64,000 nucleotides of DNA, from positions 86,117 to 150,116 of the forward strand of contig NW_026570423.1 of NCBI RefSeq assembly GCF_019649055.1, written 5' to 3'. The translations under genes were made by a program, and so were the position numbers. Shown one piece after another: positions 50,601 to 57,811 of the stretch. Below the pieces are notes generated by a model. That model saw only the letters and a program-made list of their open reading frames with translations, ran no database searches and was not told the DNA's origin. The DNA is from Paramacrobiotus metropolitanus. Lineage: Eukaryota > Tardigrada > Eutardigrada > Parachela > Macrobiotidae. Each line of letters begins with the position of its first letter. Positions within the stretch are counted from its first letter, which is position 1.

Positions 50601-52588
50601 TCGTATTCCAATTTCAATGTCATTTTCCTGCATGTCGCATCGGTATATTTCAAAATTGACTCATAGTCGTCAATTGTGCGTTTCTTCGGGTCGGGATCTG
50701 CGGTCGGTTTTGGGCGGATTCGTTCAGCTGTCAGGAGTCGTCCTTCCACTGTATATGTGTACACTAAGTGGTCATCATTTGTGCCCACTTTAATTCGAAT
50801 CCATGCGTTCTCTTCAGTCGCTACCTTCGACACGACATGTTTCATCATGTTAACAAGAACTCTTGGATTGTGACGCTCTTCTGGGGGAATAAACTGTAGC
50901 GCCTCGTAAACGTCCCTCTTTGACTTCTCCCCAATTTCATTCTTTACTGATCTGTCCGCCAGAGGGTTGTACGATTCAATCTCTTCATTCGTTTCCTTAT
51001 TCACTATCCTCGCGGTGACCTTTCGTTCGTTATGGTCTGTCCCGGTATATTTGCATGTGAAGGTTCTGGGTTTCGGAAATCGAAGTGCCACAGGTCCGGT
51101 GCTTGACGGCGTGGTTGGTACACTCTGTCTACCCACTGGAATCGGTGTCTGTGCTTTACCCGCTGGTGCTGCTTTACCCGTCGTGACCTTTTTGGTCTGC
51201 TGCCCTTTCTTTCCAGCTTCTGGTGGACTGTTTGTTGGTGACCTTATTCGTTTTCCACTTTTCGTAGTTCCGCTCGACGGTTCCGTAACTGAGCTAGTAC
51301 GTCCGCGTGCTGATCCTGCGGTTGAACTGGCTCGTGACCTTTGTGTCCGCTCGCTCAATTCCGCGTCGATTCTTCTCTTTGCTTCTAAGAGGTCACTGTC
51401 AGACATCTCATCTACTAACGCTGCTTTTTCAGCTGGGGGTCCGGATGGTCCCGCGCTAGTAGTTGTTGGAATCATTTTCTCCTGCGGGAATACCTTAAGG
51501 TATCTCAGGACCTGTTCAATAATCCAAGGCCATTGTCTGCCTTTTACTGAAGGGTGATACTGCCACATCGAGGCGATCTTTATCGCTAACTCTTTGCGCT
51601 TTGCTTCGATTAGCTTCGTTTTCTCTTTCAGTGCGATATGGCATGGTTTGATGACTGCTTCCAAGCTAATCAACTTTCCATACCATCCATGTTCGTCTTC
51701 CACTCTCATATGAATTCTGTAAAGGTCACGGCACATCCTATTAAAGTCCTGGATTGCCTCTTTGTCCGTCTCTGTCAATTTTTCCGTTTTGGCTGCTATT
51801 ACGTTCAAACGCGCGTCGTCCTCTCTGAGATCCAGGGGGAGTTTCGGTGCATACTCGCGTACTGACGGTTCCCCTGGGGGCATTAACCGTAGTCCGTCTG
51901 GTCCAATCTCATCTAAATTGGGCCCCAGCGATGGCAACATGCCCCGCGGTCGTGGCGAATCATATCGATTTCCTCCTCGCCTCCCTCCTTTTTGTGGCGA
52001 GTTCCGGTGGGGTCGTTGCGCTCCCAATTGCTGTGGTGATCTCAACCGAGGTGCTCCAATGTCCGACAGTGACAGACCTCCCGTTGTTGGGAAAGGTGGC
52101 AGTATCGGCGATCCCCTTTGAGACTGCGCTGGAGTTGACGTCATTCCGCTAAATCCGCTGTGTCCGGTAAACCTGCTCGGTGTGGTCTGTTGCGGTGGCG
52201 GCATCAACATTGTTGCCGGTCCCATCATCACCTGCGTGGGTCCCATCGGTGGTGTATATGTTCCTGGATAGGACTGATAAGGGACATTATACGTCGGTTG
52301 TTCCATGTACTGGGTTCCGGCAGTCGAACCGTGGTGCACCCAGTTAACCGTATCTTGATAACTTGTCGGCTGTCCCGGATACCCATAATACACTGCGCCT
52401 CCATAAGGGCCTCCTTGTGCTGTTCCTGATTCATTCTGTGCCGTTCCTACTGACGACGTCGACCCCTCGCCATATGAGGTGTCGTAACCGTATTCTCCTT
52501 CCATTCTTTTGGGAGTTGATGCTTTTAACGGGTTTCCAATACTTTCCGAGTCAGAATTATCTGAGTTCTGTCGTTCCAATCTGTCCAT
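47636..52588 (-). CDS. retroelement accessory ORF5, 1650 codons, with duplicated domain and winged-helix-like end
   Basis: ATG to stop uninterrupted. Residues 1-250 are Pro/Gly/Tyr/Gln-rich and probably disordered. About 253-370 is helical (KEAIQDFNRMCRDLYRIHMRV). About 520-620 and 664-770 are two related copies of one domain: TARIVNKETNEEI/TAVIVDQITGDPI, then LQFIPPEER/LWNLIPPSDR, NMMKHVVSK/NMMISMMRH, and EGRLL/DGKLNLL. About 800-1130 is low-complexity, Lys/Glu/Ser-rich. About 1574-1641 (ALDAIGGTNGASWGDLSNFM, then IKNAVEALIADDVLHIKQDG) has the helix-helix-helix-wing spacing of a winged helix and resembles linker-histone H1 globular domains; this is a pattern impression only. No signal peptide or membrane segment is seen. 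I do not recognise the whole protein. Chromatin or nucleic-acid binding is possible. Confidence 0.8.
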   Translation of the reverse strand: MDRLERQNSDNSDSESIGNPLKASTPKRMEGEYGYDTSYGEGSTSSVGTAQNESGTAQGGPYGGAVYYGYPGQPTSYQDTVNWVHHGSTAGTQYMEQPTYNVPYQSYPGTYTPPMGPTQVMMGPATMLMPPPQQTTPSRFTGHSGFSGMTSTPAQSQRGSPILPPFPTTGGLSLSDIGAPRLRSPQQLGAQRPHRNSPQKGGRRGGNRYDSPRPRGMLPSLGPNLDEIGPDGLRLMPPGEPSVREYAPKLPLDLREDDARLNVIAAKTEKLTETDKEAIQDFNRMCRDLYRIHMRVEDEHGWYGKLISLEAVIKPCHIALKEKTKLIEAKRKELAIKIASMWQYHPSVKGRQWPWIIEQVLRYLKVFPQEKMIPTTTSAGPSGPPAEKAALVDEMSDSDLLEAKRRIDAELSERTQRSRASSTAGSARGRTSSVTEPSSGTTKSGKRIRSPTNSPPEAGKKGQQTKKVTTGKAAPAGKAQTPIPVGRQSVPTTPSSTGPVALRFPKPRTFTCKYTGTDHNERKVTARIVNKETNEEIESYNPLADRSVKNEIGEKSKRDVYEALQFIPPEERHNPRVLVNMMKHVVSKVATEENAWIRIKVGTNDDHLVYTYTVEGRLLTAERIRPKPTADPDPKKRTIDDYESILKYTDATCRKMTLKLEYEADPTEIITAVIVDQITGDPIPFAPWDASDESARNADQKARDELWNLIPPSDREDANAHKNMMISMMRHRAEMDKAHLRITKNMSDGSYKTGFYDGKLNLLWEIVTQPPKVPTAHLEINPAQEGGAGETAEASVAEVAEAENTRRPSKEDESEEEKDEGDSAKESTDEDEDDDAVDNDKAVEKDDARLKVVVKPSKTRHPRVAPKLEEAMNRDKVKKGDFLKKRAEQEDKKKKSGDESESKDTEKKKGERKKKDKPSSPDVEILNESVGERSSSPTTSKKFVIESATSKSKSKVTEPEPLPPKGKVIAVKQVAPVVISASTPKERREKGKREKAKRETSRESEASEVSLPSTSTVSTRSQPEHKTGRSKSLAEALDKAKKAKSEPAKSKKKEKEAVKIDALAMATYTAPDGESELNFSGDELEFDEPDNDNLCTVDEIVAAFDGAEKNFTRTRTAPVTGKFRTGLNNYLKGKRRSFTKQKFDVVLEYARNAGKLIQRHPNFAYRAKLFRPASSDKALTTPNEDTQMRVERAIAGMTSPLGSTSHRISQYINAVWNDGKGMIKEVDTATERVLPRMIRQNILSTTNAHKGLPIRYTRVGLIPPERQTYCYMSDSQDMEKVVVPLSGDPSTPILNQIAQKTAEEEAARLTAQMSRRSTKRGPMDEESEESGDDNTTQTPLEPATEKDDQSKGQDPSANAAKGHETLQEGAKEKVMLPMEKAAAEAEAAAASARQVFQRSLFTPLKEVLEKERSKSAGDVGGQETSLQDEKKIAEPKSAGSSSGSLAKLRIDESATIDSTDSAQSSQKTGTKEATDYSLGAPLDVTNRTWNEVQAAIQVVREKEMLGTDLKRQVAINSNGRSSLNMTERVLKRAYKEGKLGCKYNKDNKVIYYLPKQGAERTPRLKMELEAWKIAITDVALDAIGGTNGASWGDLSNFMAAHYELGELNIENDKEWIKNAVEALIADDVLHIKQDGRVDFKPYQPSAKESE

Positions 52589-52599
52589 TAATTGTGCTT

Positions 52600-52618
52600 A
52601 CCTTCTGTAATAATGAAA
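52600..52618 (-). promoter_or_regulatory. putative splice acceptor (and donor) before ORF5
   Basis: Minus strand reads TTTCATTATTACAG|AAG|GTAAGC: an acceptor with AG at 52606-52605 is followed three bases later by a near-consensus donor GTAAGC at 52601. The ORF5 ATG (52588) lies 17 bases after the acceptor. A transcript could use the acceptor to express ORF5, or the donor to skip to ORF6. Both uses are inferred. Confidence 0.5.
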
Positions 52619-52711
52619 CAATATCGATTAGCTGTATAACGGTGGTGACCTTTTACACCTTCCCAACTCCTATTTTTAGTGTGATCAACCCCTGATTTGT
52701 ATTTATGTGGT

Positions 52712-55700
52712 TTAATTGTATTTGCGTCCTTTAGTTATCCGATCAAGGAGTCCTTTGTCGGCCGCATCTTCCGCTTCACCTCGCTGGGTTAGCAACTCTG
52801 TCGGGGTCAGTTTCTTTATCCTATGTTTGACTTTTCGTTCATCAATTGCTTTCGCTATGTCGCGGCCCAACTGTTCAGCTTTGGATTTGACCGCCTCTAT
52901 TTCCTCCTTTCTCTTTTGTATGAGGTCACTCTCATTATCGGTAGCAGTGCGTGGTTCGAAAAAGGATTGTTGTAAGTCCTTTTTGGAATTACGCTCTGGT
53001 ACTTCCATATCCTTTTCCAATGACCTTTCTGCAAGATTTCCTGCTTCTGCGTTCAACTTTTTTGTAACTGCAGTTTCAAAGTCTTTATCTTCTTTCCTTG
53101 GTCTTCCCCTCTTCTTTTTCGGTTTGTCGCCACTTGTCGAATTAGGAAGCAGAATGTGTGGTTCGAAAAATTGACTTGGTCCATTTTTCGTAGCCTGCTC
53201 TGCTTCTTCTGCTTCATTTCCGTTTACTTCTCCCGTCTCGGGTAGCAGAGGTGGTTCGAAAAAAGATTTCTCCGAATCTTTTTGAGTACGCTCTGTGACT
53301 CTTTCTACTTTTTCCTCATCCGGCAACGGGGGATGCCACGGTTTCAGACGATCAATCGAGACCACTTTCAAGTCCGCTTCACTTTTCTTTGGGTTCTGCT
53401 CAATGACCTCCGCTTCGTTTACTCGCGGGAAACTGAGAATCTTCCACACTTTATCGTATTTTGACTTAAAGTCCGATTGATTTTCCTTCTTTCCCTGTTT
53501 CGTATCTTTTGGAAGTCGTATCAGCACAAGGTCACCCACCTTGAAATTCGGTTCCGATTTCTTCTTGTTGTAGATTTCCGCGTTCTTTTCATAAGCATCT
53601 TTAATGTTGCACGTTGCTACTTCTTCCGCAAAGGTCAAGTTCCTTTTCATGGTTTCCACCCATTCGTCTGGAGTCCCATAATCATCGGGTATATTCGTTT
53701 TCGTAACCACATCTTCCGGCATTGTCATTTCTCTGCCGTGTAGCATATAGTATGCTGAATATCCCGTTGTGGCGTGCACAACTCTGTTCATCGCCGAAAT
53801 AACGTATGGAAGATACTTGTTAAACTTTCGTTCATTTCCCGCCTTTAAATATTGTGCCAAGCCATCCGCAATTGTTTGCATCTGCCTTTCAACTTGGCCT
53901 TGACCTTCTGGGTGATATGCCGTCCCGAATGTGTGTTTAATCTTAAACACGTTGGTGACCTTTGCCAATACTTCAGCTGTGAAGTGCCGTCCGCGATCCG
54001 TATGCAAGATGTGCGGTGCTCCGTGTACTAATATCACGTGCTTCACGAACACTTTAGCGAATTCTTTAGCTGTTGCCGTCTTCATCGGTACTGCAATCAC
54101 ATATTTCGTCAGCTGGTCGATGAATACTGCTATATACTTATATCCGCGTTTCTTTGTTGGCAATAACGGTCCTTTCAAGTCCGCGTAGACTCGGAAGAAT
54201 GGATGTCCAACTTTTATTTCTTGTAGTTTACCGGGTGGACATTTCCTCGGTGTCTTTCGGAATTGGCATCCTTGGCAGGCGAGTATGTAATTCTTCACGT
54301 CAGTACTCATTCTGTCCCAATAGTAACGAAGTCTTATCGCTGACAGAGTCTTTTCGAATCCCAAGTGGCCTGCCGCCTTCTCGTCGTGCAATGCGTGGAT
54401 TATCGCTCTTCGCATTGACAACGGTACCACATATGTCCTTTCGAGTCTCCCATTTTTATTCTTTACTCGGTACAGTATGCCGTTCCACAACTGGTAATGT
54501 ACTTCAAATTTTGATCTTGTCTCCGCGTCTGGTAGGTGCTCCAATTCATCTATTATCATTGCCAGATGGGGGTCTTTTAGTTGTTTGTTCCGCAACTGCA
54601 AGTTCGAGTCATCTTCTTCTTCCTCATCACCTTGTAAGTTGACGATACGGACTGTCGCTGTACTCAGTTCATTCCAATCTTTAATGACCTTACAGCGTGG
54701 TAATGGCTTATATCTCTTTTTGATCTGTTTCGGGAATCTCAACAACTTGATCGGACATTCGTTCAATGCTTGTGTCACCTTGTCCGTTTCCCAAAGGTCA
54801 TCTCTATTCTCCACCGCTTCATCAAGTCCGGTGACCTTTCCGTTCGGGGCTTCAGATTGCGCTTCAAGTCCGGTGACCTTTAAGTCACTAACGGCGGGTA
54901 ACCAACTTTTTACACGGTTAACTTTCACTTCTGATTCAGCCGACTCTTTCGCCGTAGCTGAGGTGACCTTTAGACGTTTCTCACGTTGTTCCACCATCTG
55001 TAGGAACAGCTGTCCAATTTCAATTGCCGGTTCTTTCGTATCAAATTCTTTCTTGTAGTCCTCGAAATTTGGAATCTCATCAAATTCCTCCTCTTGGCAC
55101 GTCGGACCTTCAATTGGTGCTCTTGATAGCGCATCTGCATTGTCACAGTACTTTCCCGGTTTATATTCAATTTTAAACTGGTGACCTTGCAGTGCCATCG
55201 CCCATCTTGTCAGGCGCGGGTTCATTCCAACTTTATTCGTTTCTGACCTCAACAAGTTGGTCAGTGCCTGATGATCCGTTTGTACGGTGAATTCCGCATA
55301 ATCAATGAATGGCTTGAATTTTCTGACAGCGAACACCACTGCCAGACATTCCCATTCCGTTACGCCGTAATTTCTTTCTGCTCCATGTAAGACGCGGCTA
55401 GCGTACGCGATCGGGTGGCCATCTTGTGATAGGACGGCTCCGATTCCCTCTTTACTCGCGTCGCATTCAATGACGGTCGGCTTTGCCGGGTCAAATTTTG
55501 CCAGTACCGGTCCTTCGCATAACAGTTGTTTCAAACTGTTAAATTCATCTTCATGCACCTTGGTCCAGTCCTTTTTCACGTGCTTATCCTGTCTCAACAG
55601 TTCATACAAATGACTTGTTTTCTGTGCATATCCCATTATGAACTTCCGGTAGTAATTCGCCAATCCGAGGAATGACCTTAACTGCCGTTCTGTTTGAGGT

Positions 55701-56641
55701 CGTTTAAATTCTGAGACTGCGGTGACCTTTTCCGGATCCATACGAATTCCATCTTCGCTGAGTATATGACCCAGAAATCCCATTTGTCTCATTCCAAATT
55801 CGCACTTGGTTGGTTTAATCGTAAATCCCGCTTCAACCAGACTCATTAAGACATTTCGCAGATTCTGCATGAAGATCGCCCAAGTCTTTCCGGCGAAGAT
55901 TACGTCGTCAATGTACCCGAAGACGCAACCCTTTCTTTTTGCTTTCGAGAGAACTTTATCCATACACAGCTGGAATGTTGCTGGTCCGTTGCAAACTCCA
56001 AATGGCATTCTTTTAAACCGGTACATTCCATCTTGCGTTACAAAGGTCGTCTTATTGATTGACGCCGGGTCCATTGGGATCTGCCAAAATCCACTTTGTA
56101 AGTCCATCTTTCCGTAGTATTTGTTGCCTGCGCACGCATCAAGCAACTCATCTGGATTCGGTAACGGGTAGTTATTCTTTCTCGTTAGCTTATTCAGCAT
56201 GATGTAATTGACACAAAACCTCGTTCCCATCGTTCCGTCGCCATTTTTCTTTACTGCCAGCACGACTGGGAAACTCCACTCGGCGTCTGACGGCTCAATT
56301 ACATCTTGTGCCAGCATTTCTTCAATATGCTTCGTTATAAACTCTCGGCCTGTCCAACTCGTTCTGGCCGGGTTGCATTTAACTGGTTTTGCGTCTCCTG
56401 TGTCGATTACGTGAGTGACCCCTTTCACATCTCCGTACGGTTTCTTTAATGTCGGTAAGACCTTCCAGAATTCCCAGAACGCGTTGTACACGTCATTCTT
56501 CTGTTCCTCTGTGAGGTCAGGTCCTAATTTCAAGTTTCCAATTATCTTTGTCAATTGTCTGCTTTTGTTGTATCGTCCACCTCCGGGTCCTCGAGTACGT
56601 TCTTTACTGTCCCGGCGTTGACCTTTACATTTTCCATATGT
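52712..56641 (-). CDS. pol: pol: reverse transcriptase, RNase H, integrase
   Basis: The frame is open from 56641 to the stop at 52712 and has no AUG before the conserved region, so it needs frameshift entry from the linker ORF. Numbering from 56554: RT about 75-330 with MDLQSGFWQIP and catalytic YIDD (55915-55904); RNase H about 355-475 with IECDASKEGIGAVL, TEWECLAVVFAVRKF and VQTDHQAL; integrase about 720-1010 with an HHCC finger (C-X2-C in CQGC) and catalytic D in YADLKGP, D in HTDRG and E in QVERQ, the last two exactly 35 residues apart. A KVWKILSF..DRLKPW segment at about 1050-1110 is the usual module after integrase. The tail carries three SFFEP/QFFEP repeats. All catalytic residues I can check are present, so the enzymes look functional. 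RT-RNase H-IN order places it in Ty3/Gypsy. Confidence 0.95.
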   Translation of the reverse strand, partial: TYGKCKGQRRDSKERTRGPGGGRYNKSRQLTKIIGNLKLGPDLTEEQKNDVYNAFWEFWKVLPTLKKPYGDVKGVTHVIDTGDAKPVKCNPARTSWTGREFITKHIEEMLAQDVIEPSDAEWSFPVVLAVKKNGDGTMGTRFCVNYIMLNKLTRKNNYPLPNPDELLDACAGNKYYGKMDLQSGFWQIPMDPASINKTTFVTQDGMYRFKRMPFGVCNGPATFQLCMDKVLSKAKRKGCVFGYIDDVIFAGKTWAIFMQNLRNVLMSLVEAGFTIKPTKCEFGMRQMGFLGHILSEDGIRMDPEKVTAVSEFKRPQTERQLRSFLGLANYYRKFIMGYAQKTSHLYELLRQDKHVKKDWTKVHEDEFNSLKQLLCEGPVLAKFDPAKPTVIECDASKEGIGAVLSQDGHPIAYASRVLHGAERNYGVTEWECLAVVFAVRKFKPFIDYAEFTVQTDHQALTNLLRSETNKVGMNPRLTRWAMALQGHQFKIEYKPGKYCDNADALSRAPIEGPTCQEEEFDEIPNFEDYKKEFDTKEPAIEIGQLFLQMVEQREKRLKVTSATAKESAESEVKVNRVKSWLPAVSDLKVTGLEAQSEAPNGKVTGLDEAVENRDDLWETDKVTQALNECPIKLLRFPKQIKKRYKPLPRCKVIKDWNELSTATVRIVNLQGDEEEEDDSNLQLRNKQLKDPHLAMIIDELEHLPDAETRSKFEVHYQLWNGILYRVKNKNGRLERTYVVPLSMRRAIIHALHDEKAAGHLGFEKTLSAIRLRYYWDRMSTDVKNYILACQGCQFRKTPRKCPPGKLQEIKVGHPFFRVYADLKGPLLPTKKRGYKYIAVFIDQLTKYVIAVPMKTATAKEFAKVFVKHVILVHGAPHILHTDRGRHFTAEVLAKVTNVFKIKHTFGTAYHPEGQGQVERQMQTIADGLAQYLKAGNERKFNKYLPYVISAMNRVVHATTGYSAYYMLHGREMTMPEDVVTKTNIPDDYGTPDEWVETMKRNLTFAEEVATCNIKDAYEKNAEIYNKKKSEPNFKVGDLVLIRLPKDTKQGKKENQSDFKSKYDKVWKILSFPRVNEAEVIEQNPKKSEADLKVVSIDRLKPWHPPLPDEEKVERVTERTQKDSEKSFFEPPLLPETGEVNGNEAEEAEQATKNGPSQFFEPHILLPNSTSGDKPKKKRGRPRKEDKDFETAVTKKLNAEAGNLAERSLEKDMEVPERNSKKDLQQSFFEPRTATDNESDLIQKRKEEIEAVKSKAEQLGRDIAKAIDERKVKHRIKKLTPTELLTQRGEAEDAADKGLLDRITKGRKYN

Positions 56642-57771
56642 TCATACGGTTCAACGTATCCGAGAAGCTGATTCTTCTTCACGACTCGGTATTTGCTGCT
56701 GTGGTTCGCGATGACGATTTCAAAGTATTTTCCCCTGTGATCCGTCACTCCTGCCAACGGTTGCACTTCAGTTTCCACTTGTGGGACCGGTGTAAACATT
56801 AGTTTGTTTTGAGCCGGTGCGTATTTTCCCATCTTGACCTTTACGCGTGTGCAGTTGGACGGCTTCAATTTGATTCTCTGATCACTGTAGACTTTAATCA
56901 CATCTTTCGACATTCTAGCCTTTTCCACTCTTAATCTTCTGACTTTAATATCCTTTTCTTTTTCTTCATCCACTTCGTCGTCTTCGTCCAGATCCAGTAA
57001 GTCCTCTTGTTCTGAAAGGTCACTTACACCTGAATCTTCCGAAGTCGTTGAGTTATCGCTTGAACTTGTCCATTCTGAATCCGAGTTACTGCTCTCATAT
57101 TCTTGTGCAGTAGCTTGACCTTTGTCAACCTTTTCAAGTGGGCGTTCGTCAACTCCTTCGTCTTCCGATGAAAGGTCACTTTCGTTTTCCCGCGAATCGC
57201 TAAGTTTTTTCGCTTTCAGATTTTTGAGCAGAGGTTTGTCCCCTTCTTTTGCCTTTCGCCCATTTCGTGCGGCGACTCTTGGGTGACTCCTTGCTACCCG
57301 GATTCTCGTTGGTGACCTTTCTGACTGATCGGAGTTTGACCTTTCTTCGTCCGATTTTGATTTTTCCAATTCGTTTATGTTTTCAAGGCTCGTTAATGGC
57401 TTTTCGGTCAACTCGACCGGCCGACATTCCTCACCGTTATCGAGTGACCTTTCCCCGTTTTTTGCCTCAGTTACTGGGTTTTGCTGTTCATTCGATATTC
57501 GCTCCACTTCCTCTTTAAACTTTCTCCACATTTCGCCCCTGTCCGTTAACATCTGCGCAATATCGAAAGCCGACTTTTGACTTTCTTCTGTTTCATTTGA
57601 TCCTCCTTCAACTATCTCCTTAACCGTTTCCTCCTTCTCTGCTGTGATCTCTTTATCGGCTTCGTTCTGTTGGACCGTTTCATACCCTTTGGGTCGTTTG
57701 GAACCAACGAAGACACAATTTGCCATTAATTCTTCGGTGACCCATTCATCATTCGGAATCGTTTCATACAT
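56551..57771 (-). CDS. retroelement linker ORF3 between protease and RT, 406 codons
   Basis: Starts at a true ATG (57771), 40 bases after the protease ORF stop and in a different frame. An in-frame stop at about 57801 prevents a simple read-through join. The first 270 residues are acidic and disordered. Residues about 290-395 (YSDQRIKLKPSNCTRVKVKM, then FEIVIANHSSKYRVVKKN and QLLGYVEPYE) look like the beta-rich stretch that precedes RT in Gypsy Pol polyproteins. It ends in TGA overlapping the RT frame by about 90 bases in the -1 register. It is probably translated by reinitiation and passes ribosomes to RT by frameshifting; both are inference. Confidence 0.7.
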   Translation of the reverse strand: MYETIPNDEWVTEELMANCVFVGSKRPKGYETVQQNEADKEITAEKEETVKEIVEGGSNETEESQKSAFDIAQMLTDRGEMWRKFKEEVERISNEQQNPVTEAKNGERSLDNGEECRPVELTEKPLTSLENINELEKSKSDEERSNSDQSERSPTRIRVARSHPRVAARNGRKAKEGDKPLLKNLKAKKLSDSRENESDLSSEDEGVDERPLEKVDKGQATAQEYESSNSDSEWTSSSDNSTTSEDSGVSDLSEQEDLLDLDEDDEVDEEKEKDIKVRRLRVEKARMSKDVIKVYSDQRIKLKPSNCTRVKVKMGKYAPAQNKLMFTPVPQVETEVQPLAGVTDHRGKYFEIVIANHSSKYRVVKKNQLLGYVEPYEHMENVKVNAGTVKNVLEDPEVDDTTKADN

Positions 57772-57811
57772 GCACCACGTGTCACCGCCTCGTTCTGGTT
57801 AGTCCACTCCA

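Noticed and set aside
44545-52588. Envelope (env) gene in the post-integrase position
   Set aside because: Neither ORF5 nor ORF6 has a signal peptide, transmembrane segment, furin-like site in a suitable context or Cys-rich ectodomain. Position alone is not enough.
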